DNA of 64,000 bases, taken from positions 1-64,000 of the forward strand of contig JACRLC010000030.1 of the NCBI GenBank assembly GCA_016235425.1, read 5' to 3'. A model generated the notes under the pieces. The model was not told the DNA's origin. It did no database searches and worked only from the letters and a program-made list of their open reading frames with translations. Each line of letters begins with the position of its first letter. Position 1 is the first letter of the stretch. The position numbers and the translations under genes were made by a program. The DNA comes from Chloroflexota bacterium. Lineage in GTDB: Bacteria; Chloroflexota; Anaerolineae; Anaerolineales; Villigracilaceae. This document shows positions 35,576-43,794 of this stretch, one piece after another.

Positions 35576-36235
35576 CTACGGTTTCTTCGCAAAAATAGGT
35601 TCCGGTTCGCCAAGCACGGGTAATGGTTTGTAGACTTGCACGTCCATGAACGCGCCGAAGGTGGCGAACAGTTCACGCGTGTTCCAGATCAAGCGCGAGA
35701 TTTTGCGGTAGTAGTTATTGTTTGCCTTCACGCCCACAGCTTCCAGCCCGAGCGCGTTGCACAGAAAGAGCGCGCGGGGCAGGTGAAAATCCTGTGTGAC
35801 CAACAGCGCAGACTCGACGCCGAAGATGGCCTTCGCTCGATAGCAGGTATCGTACGTTCGGCGACCGGCGTAATCGAGGACAATCGCTTCATCCGGGACA
35901 CCGAGGCTGAGCGCGTACTGACGCATTGACTCAGGCTCGTTGTAATCCACCACACGGTTGTCGCCGCTCATCAGGAGCTTTTCCGCTTTACCGCTGAAAT
36001 ATAACTGTGCGGCGGTCTCCACGCGGTCGCGCAGGATGGGGGTGGGTGTGCCGTCGTAGCGCAGTCCTGCACCGAAGACGATGGCCACGCGGTCAGTGGG
36101 CGCGGTTTCAGCGGTGAATATTCTCGCCGCGGCGTAGATGGCGGTCATGAGTCGGGGAAGGAAAAGCCCGAGGAGGCCGAGCAGGCTGAGTGTCAGCGTG
36201 AGGCGCCAGATCCACTTGAAGATTTTTTTCCACAT
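35576..36235 (-). CDS. SanA/YdcF-like DUF218 membrane protein
   Basis: The ATG at 36235 (MWKKIFKWIW) gives 219 residues. One transmembrane helix lies at about 10-33, followed by a DUF218 domain: VAIVFGAGLRYDGTPTPILR, LLMSGDNRVVDYNEPESM, LDYAGRRTYDTCYRA and LVTQDFHLPRALFLC. SanA-type proteins affect envelope permeability to large antibiotics such as vancomycin; the enzyme activity is unknown. The frame continues upstream to 36304, but that part encodes the end of a decayed cyclic-nucleotide-binding domain, so the shorter start is preferred. No strong ribosome-binding site is seen. Confidence 0.85.
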   Translation of the reverse strand: MWKKIFKWIWRLTLTLSLLGLLGLFLPRLMTAIYAAARIFTAETAPTDRVAIVFGAGLRYDGTPTPILRDRVETAAQLYFSGKAEKLLMSGDNRVVDYNEPESMRQYALSLGVPDEAIVLDYAGRRTYDTCYRAKAIFGVESALLVTQDFHLPRALFLCNALGLEAVGVKANNNYYRKISRLIWNTRELFATFGAFMDVQVYKPLPVLGEPEPIFAKKP

Positions 36236-36607
36236 GGTTGAAAATTTGACCCAATCTCGGAAGGCGTCCGCAGGCACGATCACCGCCTCCGCGTCATTTT
36301 CCACAGGGCAATCGCGGGAAGTTGTTACTGCTCAGGATGGCGTTGGCGGCCAGGATGCAGGATTGCCCCGTGCCGAAGCGATAGAGGGGGATCTCGCGTC
36401 CCGTCTCGCCGATCTTGTAGACGCTCACGACTCCCTAAAGCAGGAGCGCGATCCCATCCACGCGGTCGCCTTCGACGAAGACATCCTGCCTCGCGGGATG
36501 CGCGCGAACGAGGCGGCCTGCTCCAAAACGCGGACGCGGGACTCGTCCGCGTTTTGGAGCAGGGACAGGGATTGGGCGAGGCGGATGAATTGGGATGGGT
36601 CAAGCAT
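36236..36607 (-). pseudogene. Decayed Crp/Fnr-type cyclic-nucleotide-binding regulator
   Basis: Reading on the minus strand from the ATG at 36607: MLDPSQFIRLAQSLSLLQNA and the following residues to SFARIPRG are in one frame. Then a one-base shift leads into QDVFVEGDRVDGIALLL and a TAG stop, and the same frame continues as VVSVYKIGETGREIPLYRFG to SCILAANAILSSNNFP. Another shift leads into ENDAEAVIVPADAFRDWVKF, which runs into the SanA-like start. Together these match a Crp-type cNMP-binding domain of about 120 residues. The helix-turn-helix half is absent. Two frameshifts, one stop and the missing domain make it a pseudogene. Confidence 0.8.
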
Positions 36608-36611
36608 GGGA

Positions 36612-37745
36612 TCAGGTCAGCCGCTTCCGCACCTCGGCGCTGAGGAAGTCCATGGCCCAGACGACAATGACGATGGCCCAGATGGCCGTACCCGCCTGGT
36701 GCCACTTGAAGTCGTTGATGCTCAGGTTGAGGTAGTAGCCGATGCCGCCGCCGCCCACGAAGCCAATGATGGTGGAGATGCGCACGTTGATGTCCCAATG
36801 ATAAACGATGTAGGATATGAAATCGGGAATCACCTGTGGGACAACACCATAGCGAACAGTTTGGAGTGGATTTGCGCCTGTCGCTTGCAAGGCTTCCAGC
36901 GAACCTTTGTCAATGTTCTCTACAGCTTCCGAGAAAAGTTTTCCAAGCGAGGCAATCGTGACGACCGTGAGGGCCATCGCGCCGGGGAAGGGGCCAAAAC
37001 TCAACCAGAAGGCAAAGATTAACGCCATGGAGAGCGGGTCGTAGGCGCGCATGACATTGAAGATGAAACGCATGATGTAGTAAACACTGGTGCCGATCAC
37101 GCCGCGTTTGGTAATGTTGCTGGCGGCCAGAAAACTTAGCGGCGCCGCGATGATGGTCGCGATGGTGGTGGAAAGCAGAGCCATGAAGATGGTCTCGAAC
37201 ATGGCATCCAGCACATCGAGCAGGGCCTGACTCGGCTTGAGGCCGCCAACCGGGGTGAGCGTGTCCACTTCGAGACGGCTGGCAACCCCATTCTTGGTGG
37301 CGATGATGGGACGCGCTTCCACCTCGGAGGTGAAATATCCCTCCGAATCGGTCCGGGTGCGAATGGCGGTCATCAGGCGTTCATCGGGCAATTTCCAGCG
37401 GATGACCAGTTCGGAATTGGGGGCGAGGTCGAAGCCCTCGAGAGTGAATTTGGTCAGCGGGTCGGTGCAGTCCACGCTGGGGACGAGGCGCGGCCCCTCG
37501 GACGGGATCACGTTCTCGTTCGGAGCGGAACCGCACGGGATGGGGAAGGCAATCGAGATGGTGCGGGTGTCCATCTCACGCGTGGCTACATCAGGGGTGA
37601 GGAAGGCCAGTATGAGATCCTTACCCTTGGGCAGGTCACGAAACAGGCGTGGAAAGTCGGCTTCGGTCACGTTGAATGAAACAGCGAACGCGGCCACAAC
37701 CAAGGCCATCAGCAGGGTGTTGCGAATGATGCGCGCAGTCGGCAT
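36612..37745 (-). CDS. phnE: PhnE-type ABC permease with extracytoplasmic insert (second permease)
   Basis: The product has 377 residues. After a first transmembrane helix (8-25) comes an extracytoplasmic region of about 150 residues, not present in classic PhnE, that looks like an Ig-type beta-sandwich (LAPNSELVIRWKLP; RTDSEGYFTSEVEARP) with C71 and C93. The permease core follows (about 175-375: LDAMFETIFMALLSTTIATI, IAAPLSFLAASNI) with the PhnE-type end motif (WDINVRISTIIGFVGGGGIG). It starts 1 nt after the stop of the first permease. It should pair with that permease and PhnC. Expected substrate is phosphonate, phosphite or phosphate; no C-P lyase genes are nearby. Confidence 0.88.
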   Translation of the reverse strand: MPTARIIRNTLLMALVVAAFAVSFNVTEADFPRLFRDLPKGKDLILAFLTPDVATREMDTRTISIAFPIPCGSAPNENVIPSEGPRLVPSVDCTDPLTKFTLEGFDLAPNSELVIRWKLPDERLMTAIRTRTDSEGYFTSEVEARPIIATKNGVASRLEVDTLTPVGGLKPSQALLDVLDAMFETIFMALLSTTIATIIAAPLSFLAASNITKRGVIGTSVYYIMRFIFNVMRAYDPLSMALIFAFWLSFGPFPGAMALTVVTIASLGKLFSEAVENIDKGSLEALQATGANPLQTVRYGVVPQVIPDFISYIVYHWDINVRISTIIGFVGGGGIGYYLNLSINDFKWHQAGTAIWAIVIVVWAMDFLSAEVRKRLT

Positions 37746-37746
37746 A

Positions 37747-39135
37747 TTACACCAGCCTCTCGCGCAGTTTGGCGCTGAAGTAATCGAGCACGATGACCAC
37801 CACCGCAATGGCGATGAAGACCGCGCTCACGCCGCGCATGTTATTCACGCGGATGAGTTCAACGAGCAGAAAACCAAGTCCGCCGCCGCCCACGAACCCG
37901 ATGATGGTCGCGGAGCGCACGTTGATGTCCCAACGGTAGATTGTGAAGGCGGTGAAGGGCGGGACGATCTGCGGGATGACCGCGTAGCGCACGGTCTGCA
38001 CCCAGTTGGCGCCTGTGGCGCGGATGGCCTCGATGGGCCCGGGGTCAATGCCCTCGATGACCTCGGAATATAACTTGCCCAGCGCGGCCACCGAGTGCAG
38101 CGCCAGCGCCAGCATCCCTGCGAAGGGGCCAAGACCGACAATGACCACGAACACGATGGCAACGATGATCGCTTCAATGGAACGTAAAATATTCAGCAAG
38201 GTTCGCACGGCAACATAGATGACATACGTGATGGGATTGCCGCCCATCAGGTTATGCGCGGCGAGGAAGGAAAGCGGGATGGCAAAGAGCATGGCCAAGC
38301 CGGTGGCGAGCAAAGCCATGGCCACCGTGTCGAGCGCACCCTTCAAGACCTCATTGCCGATATACGATAGTTCAACTCCGCCAATGGGACGGTATTGATC
38401 GAAATAAACGCGATGAAATTGCGGCAGGCTGGGATCGGGCGCGGCCACCAGCGCGGTGCTGGGGACGCGGATGGTGGTTGTCAGCGAACCGGCATCGTCG
38501 GTAGTTACCACCAGCATTTGGGATTCGCCTTCGCCAACCAATTTCAGGTCGCCAATGGTTGTGCGCCACGTCACTTCCGTTTCCGTATTTGGCCACATCC
38601 CGTTGACGCTGACGATCAACGTCTCGCCAACCACGCCGCAATCGGGGATGACCGTCGCAACCTTGCCTTCTTCTTCGCGGCGCGCGGTCGGCGGCTCGCT
38701 GGAACAGGGCACTTGCACCTGCACCCACATCTGCTTACGTTCCCGTCGCGGCTGGATGAAATCGGGGTGCGCCATCGGGCGCACAATGGCCGCGGCACGA
38801 TCCAGGTCGGCATTGCGGAAATCAATTTCCACCACCTGCCAGCCGATACCGTATGCAGCGGCCAGGCCAACCAGCACCGGCAGAAGGAGGGAACGCGCCC
38901 GCCCGCCCGCGAGGCCGACTGCATCCCAGATATTCCATAACCAGATCAACACGGGCGATAGATACCAGACAGGGTCTTTGTACCAGACCACCGTCCCCAG
39001 CATAACGAGAAAGCCAAGCAGGATGCCTACTCCGCGATAACGCTGACCGAGCAGGATTTGTCCCAGCCCGGGAATCAACGCGGAGGCAATTGCGCTTCGC
39101 GCGATGGGACGGCGGGTTGCCGCTTCATTGTTCAT
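37747..39135 (-). CDS. phnE: PhnE-type ABC permease with N-terminal membrane module and extracytoplasmic insert
   Basis: The ATG at 39135 gives 462 residues and follows GAGGG by 5 nt; a GTG at 39147 is the alternative. Residues 15-105 are an extra membrane module with a GLGQ motif (ALIPGLGQILLGQRYRGVG). Residues about 105-255 form an extracytoplasmic Ig-like insert (VVGETLIVSVNGMWPNTETE; DDAGSLTTTIRVPS) with C144 and C166. Residues 260-462 are the usual permease core (IPLSFLAAHNL; WDINVRSATIIGFVGGGGLG). The two cysteines are 22 residues apart, exactly as in the second permease. It lies between phnC and the second permease in one operon. Confidence 0.88.
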   Translation of the reverse strand: MNNEAATRRPIARSAIASALIPGLGQILLGQRYRGVGILLGFLVMLGTVVWYKDPVWYLSPVLIWLWNIWDAVGLAGGRARSLLLPVLVGLAAAYGIGWQVVEIDFRNADLDRAAAIVRPMAHPDFIQPRRERKQMWVQVQVPCSSEPPTARREEEGKVATVIPDCGVVGETLIVSVNGMWPNTETEVTWRTTIGDLKLVGEGESQMLVVTTDDAGSLTTTIRVPSTALVAAPDPSLPQFHRVYFDQYRPIGGVELSYIGNEVLKGALDTVAMALLATGLAMLFAIPLSFLAAHNLMGGNPITYVIYVAVRTLLNILRSIEAIIVAIVFVVIVGLGPFAGMLALALHSVAALGKLYSEVIEGIDPGPIEAIRATGANWVQTVRYAVIPQIVPPFTAFTIYRWDINVRSATIIGFVGGGGLGFLLVELIRVNNMRGVSAVFIAIAVVVIVLDYFSAKLRERLV

Positions 39136-39143
39136 GTCCGCCC

Positions 39144-39905
39144 TCACATCGAAGCGGCGCGCACTTCCTGCGCCTCTTCCCCATAGATTTCCTTGAACTT
39201 GGCGCGGTCTATTTCCTGCGCCGAGCCTTCAAAGACTTTGACGCCGTCTTTCAACGCCACGACACGCGTGGCATAACGATGGACGAGATCCAAAAAGTGC
39301 AGGGAACAGATGACGGTGATTCCCTCTTTATTAAGTTGTTCGAGATATTGCAAAATGGAATGCGACAGGACCGGGTCGAGGCTGGCCACCGGTTCGTCCG
39401 CGAGAATCAACTTCGGGTCCTGCATGAGCGCGCGCGCGATGCCCACGCGTTGTTGTTGTCCGCCGGAGAGCGCATCGGCGCGTTCACCCGCCTTGTCTGC
39501 AATCCCCACACGTCCGAGGGCTTGCAGGGCGCGTTTCTTTTCATCCTGCGGCCACAAACCAATGAGGCTCATCCACGGGTTAACGTATCCCAGCCGCCCG
39601 GAGAGCACATTGGTCATCACGCTGGAGCGTTTGACGAGATTGAACTGCTGGAACACCATGCCGATCCTGCGGCGGATCTGGCGTAGTTCGGTGGGCGGCG
39701 CGGCGGTGACATCCACGTTATCCCAGTAGACCTTGCCCTCGGTCGGGTCAATCAGGCGGTTGATACAGCGCAACAGTGTGGACTTGCCCGATCCTGACAG
39801 GCCAATGACTACGAGAAACTCGCCGTCGTTCACTTCGAACGAAACGTTCTTCAAAGCCTGCGTGCCGCCGGGGTATGTTTTGGATAGGTTTTGGATTCGC
39901 AACAT
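39144..39905 (-). CDS. phnC: Phosphonate-type ABC transporter ATPase PhnC
   Basis: This 253-residue ATPase has Walker A GLSGSGKST (about 36-44), Q-loop VFQQFNL, signature LSGGQQQRVGIARAL, Walker B LILADEPVASLDP and the switch His (CSLHFLD). The combination TELRQIRRRIGMVFQQFNLV and the VNPWMSLIGLWP segment are typical of PhnC. It energises uptake through the two PhnE-type permeases downstream. A terminator separates it from the binding-protein gene upstream, so it may be made at lower levels than the binding protein. Confidence 0.93.
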   Translation of the reverse strand: MLRIQNLSKTYPGGTQALKNVSFEVNDGEFLVVIGLSGSGKSTLLRCINRLIDPTEGKVYWDNVDVTAAPPTELRQIRRRIGMVFQQFNLVKRSSVMTNVLSGRLGYVNPWMSLIGLWPQDEKKRALQALGRVGIADKAGERADALSGGQQQRVGIARALMQDPKLILADEPVASLDPVLSHSILQYLEQLNKEGITVICSLHFLDLVHRYATRVVALKDGVKVFEGSAQEIDRAKFKEIYGEEAQEVRAASM

Positions 39906-39924
39906 GAGAACCTCAAGCGAAATC

Positions 39925-39978
39925 TTCGGAAGTCTGCCTGGTAGCCCAAGCCGGAGAATCTCGAAAAAGACTTCCGAA
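39925..39978. repeat. Inverted repeat TTCGGAAGTCT before phnC
   Basis: TTCGGAAGTCT (39925-39935) and AGACTTCCGAA (39968-39978) are exact complements 32 nt apart. They lie between the phnD terminator and the phnC start, so they could be a REP-like element, an mRNA stem-loop or an operator. Confidence 0.5.
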
Positions 39979-39998
39979 GTTTGAGTCTGGTGTGGCTG

Positions 39999-40037
39999 AA
40001 AAAAAGAGGGAGGACATAAAGCCCTCCCTCTTTTTTT
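39999..40037 (-). terminator. Strong terminator between phnD and phnC
   Basis: AAAAAAAGAGGGAGG and CCTCCCTCTTTTTTT are perfect 15-nt complements with a 9-nt loop, giving an ideal U-tract on the minus strand. It starts 12 nt after the phnD stop. Read-through would feed phnC and the permeases. Confidence 0.85.
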
Positions 40038-40048
40038 GTTGGGGTGGA

Positions 40049-41077
40049 TTACTTGAAGAGAGACGTTGGGTCGACGCCGGAGGCTTCGAGGTAGACGCGG
40101 AACTCATCGTAGAAGGTGTCATCCACGACTTTGAGACCTTCGATACTGTAGCCGCCGCTCTTCAGCAGGGCAATGCCTTCTTCGGAGCCAGCCAGGTCGA
40201 GCAGGGCCTGGGTCAGCTTCTCGCGCATATCGGCCGAAACACCACTGGCGAAGGAGACGTTATCGTTCGGGATGAACGGCTCGGAGACCCAGATGATCAC
40301 AACCTTCTCATTGACATCCGGGAAGTCCGTAGCCACGTTGGTGCGGGCGTCAATGAAGGTGGCGCCAAAGTCGCAGATCTCACCCTTGGGGCTGAGATAG
40401 ACCGACTTGATGACGGTGGGATGTCCCTGCACCCACGCGCCGGACTTGGTCTTGATGCTATTCGCGGCGAGCAGGCCGGAGGGGAGCACGTAACCGGAGG
40501 ATGACAGCGGGTCGGTCCAGCAGGGTTTCTTATCGGCAAACTGGGCCAGGGCAGTGGCGGCATCGGCGGTATTGGCGCCGGTGGCGGCATCATAGTAGGA
40601 TGTGAAGCCGGCCGCGGCATTGGCGACGTACTGGAAGCCGTAGTGGTCCGAGCCGAAGCGAACGGTGGACAATGCCACGTCGGCGTAGCCTTTACCATGC
40701 GCCACAACGTACTGGAAGGGAGCCAGCCAACCGATGTGCGCCTGTCCGGCGCCCATGGCTTCGATCATGGCGGCGTAGTTGGTCGGCACAACAGACTTGA
40801 TGGTGTAGCCGGTCAGCTCGCTCAGTTTGGCGGCAATCGCCTCACCACCGGTCTGCAGTTCCTGCGAGGTGGCGGAGGGGGCCAGGGCCATGATGATCGG
40901 GTTCTCGGGTGTGCCCAAGTCAGGCATGGGCGGCTCGGTGGCAGTGGGCGCCTCGGTGGGGGCCTCAGTCGCGGGCGGTTCGGTGGGAGCGGGTGTTGCG
41001 GCGGGGGCGCAGGCGCTCAAGATCATCGAAGCGACGACCAGGATTGCCAGCGTCAGGAACGAAAGGCGTTTATTCAT
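40049..41077 (-). CDS. phnD: Phosphonate-type substrate-binding lipoprotein (PhnD-like)
   Basis: This 342-residue protein starts with a lipoprotein signal (MILSACAPAA, Cys23), then a Pro/Thr/Glu linker to about residue 52. The PhnD-type binding fold follows: NPIIMALAPSATSQEL, AHIGWLAPFQYVVAHGKGYA, KKPCWTDPLSSSGYVLPSGL and ICDFGATFIDARTN. It binds phosphonate-like anions outside and passes them to the PhnE permeases. GAGGAG precedes the ATG, and it has its own promoter. The Cys in PCW and that in ICD may form a disulfide, as both also occur in the second binding protein. Confidence 0.9.
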   Translation of the reverse strand: MNKRLSFLTLAILVVASMILSACAPAATPAPTEPPATEAPTEAPTATEPPMPDLGTPENPIIMALAPSATSQELQTGGEAIAAKLSELTGYTIKSVVPTNYAAMIEAMGAGQAHIGWLAPFQYVVAHGKGYADVALSTVRFGSDHYGFQYVANAAAGFTSYYDAATGANTADAATALAQFADKKPCWTDPLSSSGYVLPSGLLAANSIKTKSGAWVQGHPTVIKSVYLSPKGEICDFGATFIDARTNVATDFPDVNEKVVIIWVSEPFIPNDNVSFASGVSADMREKLTQALLDLAGSEEGIALLKSGGYSIEGLKVVDDTFYDEFRVYLEASGVDPTSLFK

Positions 41078-41145
41078 TTACTTCTCCTCTCAGAAGAATA
41101 AAAGGGTTTTAGGAGGGGCAGGTTTCGGCCCCTGCAACGGATTGG

Positions 41146-41174
41146 ATAATAACCCAAAACATTTGCACGGACAA
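41146..41174 (-). promoter_or_regulatory. phnD promoter
   Basis: On the minus strand TTGTCC (41174-41169), a 17-nt spacer and TATTAT (41151-41146). The leader of about 65 nt contains a GCAGG/CCTGC hairpin. No clear Pho-box repeat was recognised. Confidence 0.55.
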
Positions 41175-41206
41175 GCTATTTTTCTTAAAAATTTTTGATC
41201 AACGGG

Positions 41207-42220
41207 CTAAGGCTGTATTAACAGTGCTTCAAGCTCAAGGCCGGAGGCTTCCACATATTTTTGGAATTCTGTGTACAGTGTGTCGTCCACCGGCTGGAAG
41301 GCTTCGATGCCATAGATTGTTTGGATGGCGGCTTTGCCATCGGGCGTGAGCATCAAATCCATGAAGGCGCGCAGGAGCACGCGCCGCATCTCAAGGGGGA
41401 TCGTTGTGGAAAAGGAAATATTCTCATAGGGAATGATGGGCGGCACGCGCCAAATGACGACCACCTTTTCCATGACATCGGGATAATCGGTCTCCAGCGC
41501 AGGCAATTCACGCGCGTCGATGAACGTCGCGCCGAAATCACAGATATCGGCGGCATAGACGGCGCGCACTACATTGGGTTGACCTTCGAGAAAGGCCCCG
41601 CTTCTTACCTGGACCTGGGCCTGATTCAGCAATCCGAGCGGCACCACATACCCCGACGGAGATGCAACGTCGCTCCAGCACGGTTTTTTATCGTTGAACT
41701 GGCTCAGCGCTTCTTCAGTGTTGGTTGTGTTTTCCCCGCTGATCTCGTCGAAAAACGGCTTAAACTCGCTCCTGCCATTGGCAATAATCTGCGTGCCATA
41801 CAAGGTCTGTTCATCACGGATGCTCGCCAGTGCGGCGGTGACCAGTCCGTTTTCGCGTGCGAGCAAATACCCAAACGGCGAAAGCATGGCAATGTGCGTG
41901 TTGCCCCTTGCGAAGTCGTCGATCAGGTCTTCCTCGGATGTGGGCGAGGCGAGGACGATCTTGTAACCCGTCTGTGCTTCGAGTTGCGCGGCAAGAGTTT
42001 CTCCTGCGCCGAGCGCATCCTCCGATGTGCGCGGGGAGGGGCCCAGGGCGAGGATCAATGGATTTTCAACGGTACCAGGTTCGGCCGTGGTCTGAGGCGT
42101 TGGCAGGGGGGTGGGCGTCTCTGTGGGCACGGGGGAAGGCGTGGGAGCAGGGAATGTCAATTGAACAGGGATTGAACATCCAAGAGTGGCAAGCGCGAGA
42201 ATCAGCAGGAGTTTTTTCAT
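41207..42220 (-). CDS. Second PhnD-like substrate-binding lipoprotein
   Basis: This 337-residue paralogue of the downstream binding protein has a lipoprotein signal ending ATLGC (Cys15), a Pro/Thr linker, and the same fold: NPLILALGPSPRTSEDALGA, THIAMLSPFGYLLARENGLV, KKPCWSDVASPSGYVVPLGL and ICDFGATFIDAREL. Overall similarity is moderate, so the two probably differ in ligand or affinity. It has its own promoter and is divergent from the DUF4230 gene. It should share the PhnC/PhnE machinery, since no other permease is nearby. Confidence 0.88.
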   Translation of the reverse strand: MKKLLLILALATLGCSIPVQLTFPAPTPSPVPTETPTPLPTPQTTAEPGTVENPLILALGPSPRTSEDALGAGETLAAQLEAQTGYKIVLASPTSEEDLIDDFARGNTHIAMLSPFGYLLARENGLVTAALASIRDEQTLYGTQIIANGRSEFKPFFDEISGENTTNTEEALSQFNDKKPCWSDVASPSGYVVPLGLLNQAQVQVRSGAFLEGQPNVVRAVYAADICDFGATFIDARELPALETDYPDVMEKVVVIWRVPPIIPYENISFSTTIPLEMRRVLLRAFMDLMLTPDGKAAIQTIYGIEAFQPVDDTLYTEFQKYVEASGLELEALLIQP

Positions 42221-42241
42221 TTTATAAGTTTGTATACCATA

Positions 42242-42270
42242 ATCATAATGATGTTGCTATAATTAGACAA
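42242..42270 (-). promoter_or_regulatory. Overlapping divergent promoters
   Basis: Minus strand: TTGTCT (42270-42265), a 17-nt spacer, TATGAT (42247-42242), serving the second binding protein. Plus strand: an extended -10, TGC then TATAAT (42258-42263), serving the DUF4230 gene. The two overlap physically, so they should interfere or be co-regulated. Confidence 0.6.
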
Positions 42271-42289
42271 GTTGTAGAAAAGGATGAAT

Positions 42290-42958
42290 ATGAAAAACAG
42301 TTTGAATACCATTATGTCGATTTTGATACTGATCGTGCTGGCGGCAGGAGTCTATTTTATCGTACAGACCGTCCGCGAGAGCGCACAGGCGGCTACTGCG
42401 CCATTCCAGCAGGTGAATCAGGCAAATGAGGCTTTGCAAACACAGGTGTCCGACTTGTTGCATCCAACACCCACGATCATTCCCGATCCCGTAACTTATA
42501 TTAACGAGGTGCGCGCCCTGGCGCGGTTGGAAACCATCCAATACAGTGTAACGCAGGCCGTGAGCAGTGAATTAAATCAAGGAACATTTGGTTTTGCCTT
42601 TGGCACAAAAATCCTTGTGATACTACATGGATCTGTTATTGCCGGAATTGATATGGGAAAGATTCAGCCGGGAGATATGCGTTTCGAAGGCGGGGTTTTA
42701 TATGTAAGACTGCCCCCTGCCGAGGTATTCGTCACTACATTGGATCAAGATAAAACAGAGGTCTACACTGTTCAAGAGGGTTTGTGGGCTAATGTCGAGC
42801 CAAGTATGGTAATCAATACTCTTGTGGCAGGAGAGGACAAGATTTTAAGCGTAGCGCTGGAAGACGGCATTCTCACGCAGGCGCAGACGAATGCAGAGGC
42901 ATACCTGTTTCGCTTTTTCACCGCGCTTGGGTACGATAATATCATTTTCGAGCATTAG
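42290..42958 (+). CDS. DUF4230-family membrane-anchored protein
   Basis: The second ATG (42290, MKNSLN) follows AAGGATG at good spacing and gives 222 residues; ATG 42284 is the alternative. An N-terminal transmembrane helix (about 8-28) is followed by an extracytoplasmic domain matching DUF4230: LARLETIQYSVTQAVSSE, VILHGSVIAGIDMGKI, VLYVRLPPAEVFVTTLDQDK and AYLFRFFTALGYDNI. Function is unknown. It is monocistronic, with a promoter upstream and a terminator downstream. Confidence 0.85.
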   Translation: MKNSLNTIMSILILIVLAAGVYFIVQTVRESAQAATAPFQQVNQANEALQTQVSDLLHPTPTIIPDPVTYINEVRALARLETIQYSVTQAVSSELNQGTFGFAFGTKILVILHGSVIAGIDMGKIQPGDMRFEGGVLYVRLPPAEVFVTTLDQDKTEVYTVQEGLWANVEPSMVINTLVAGEDKILSVALEDGILTQAQTNAEAYLFRFFTALGYDNIIFEH

Positions 42959-42976
42959 CGAAGCGCTGTAAAATAG

Positions 42977-43003
42977 GGAGCCTGGGTTGACCAGGCTCCT
43001 TTT
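42977..43003 (+). terminator. Terminator of the DUF4230 gene
   Basis: GGAGCCTGG and CCAGGCTCC form a 9-bp stem with a GTTGA loop, followed by TTTTG. Confidence 0.75.
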
Positions 43004-43015
43004 GATTGGTGACTT

Positions 43016-43046
43016 GTTCTTCCCGCGGTTCAACTGCGGGAAGAAC
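43016..43046. terminator. Hairpin between convergent genes
   Basis: GTTCTTCCCGC and GCGGGAAGAAC form a perfect 11-bp stem with a 9-nt loop, 9 nt beyond the ferritin stop. It could end ferritin transcription, although neither side has a clean T-run. Confidence 0.5.
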
Positions 43047-43054
43047 CGTCTTTA

Positions 43055-43549
43055 TTATCCACTGCCGCGCTTGCCGAGACGGTGGTCGAGCATCAGCACG
43101 GCCGGGCCGCGATCTTCAATCAGCTTGAGGTTCGCCAGGATATCGGCGGCGTTCTTTTCCTCCTCCACCTGTTCGGTGATGAACCATTGCAACATGACCT
43201 GCGCGGGATAGTCCTTCTCCTTTAGCGCCAGCTCGTACAGCGCGTTGATGGATGCAGTCACTTTGGCTTCGTGCCCGGCCACTTCATCGAAAACCTCCAG
43301 CGATGATTTCCAGTCTGTTTTCGGTGTGTCGATGGCTTTGAGCGTCACCCTGCTGCCGCGCTCCACAAGGAAATCGTAGAACTTCATGCCGTGTTCGCGT
43401 TCCTCGTCGGCTTGCCTGCGCATCCAATGGGCGAAACCGGGCAGGTTCTTATCTTCGAAGTAGGCGGCCATGGAGAGATAAAGATAGGAAGAGAAGAACT
43501 CTTTATTGATCTGGTCATTTATGGCTTCCTGTAAAACTTTTGTGATCAT
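43055..43549 (-). CDS. ftn: Ferritin
   Basis: The ATG at 43549 gives 164 residues and follows AAGGAG; longer frames upstream lack support. The product is a four-helix ferritin of the non-haem type: NKEFFSSYLYLSMAAYFED, HWMRRQADEEREHGMKFYDF (ferroxidase Glu and His) and FITEQVEEEKNAADILANLK (Glu ligands). It oxidises and stores iron in a 24-subunit shell in the cytoplasm. It stands alone among stress-related genes such as msrA and clpC. Confidence 0.95.
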   Translation of the reverse strand: MITKVLQEAINDQINKEFFSSYLYLSMAAYFEDKNLPGFAHWMRRQADEEREHGMKFYDFLVERGSRVTLKAIDTPKTDWKSSLEVFDEVAGHEAKVTASINALYELALKEKDYPAQVMLQWFITEQVEEEKNAADILANLKLIEDRGPAVLMLDHRLGKRGSG

Positions 43550-43651
43550 GGGCGTCTCCTTGTCCAATACCATTATACAGTTTTGCGATGGCGGGAACAA
43601 TCTGATTTTGTCACCCGATGGCTTGCTAAAACAAGGAGCTCAATTTTTTGT

Positions 43652-43719
43652 GCCGCGAATTCCGCGAATTTTCACGAATCGGTTTTTAAAAATTCGCGCC
43701 CGTTCGCGGAATTCGCGGC
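43652..43719. repeat. Long palindrome, 17-bp perfect arms
   Basis: GCCGCGAATTCCGCGAA (43652-43668) and TTCGCGGAATTCGCGGC (43703-43719) are exact complements, and the inner sequence can pair partly. It resembles a small non-coding mobile palindrome located between ferritin and the dihydrouridine synthase gene. Confidence 0.7.
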
Positions 43720-43794
43720 CAAGGTTTGTGATTTTTCCGTTAAAAAACGGTAGAGCTGTTTTTTAAAATGGCTTTGTGAAGCCTGTCCCCATTT

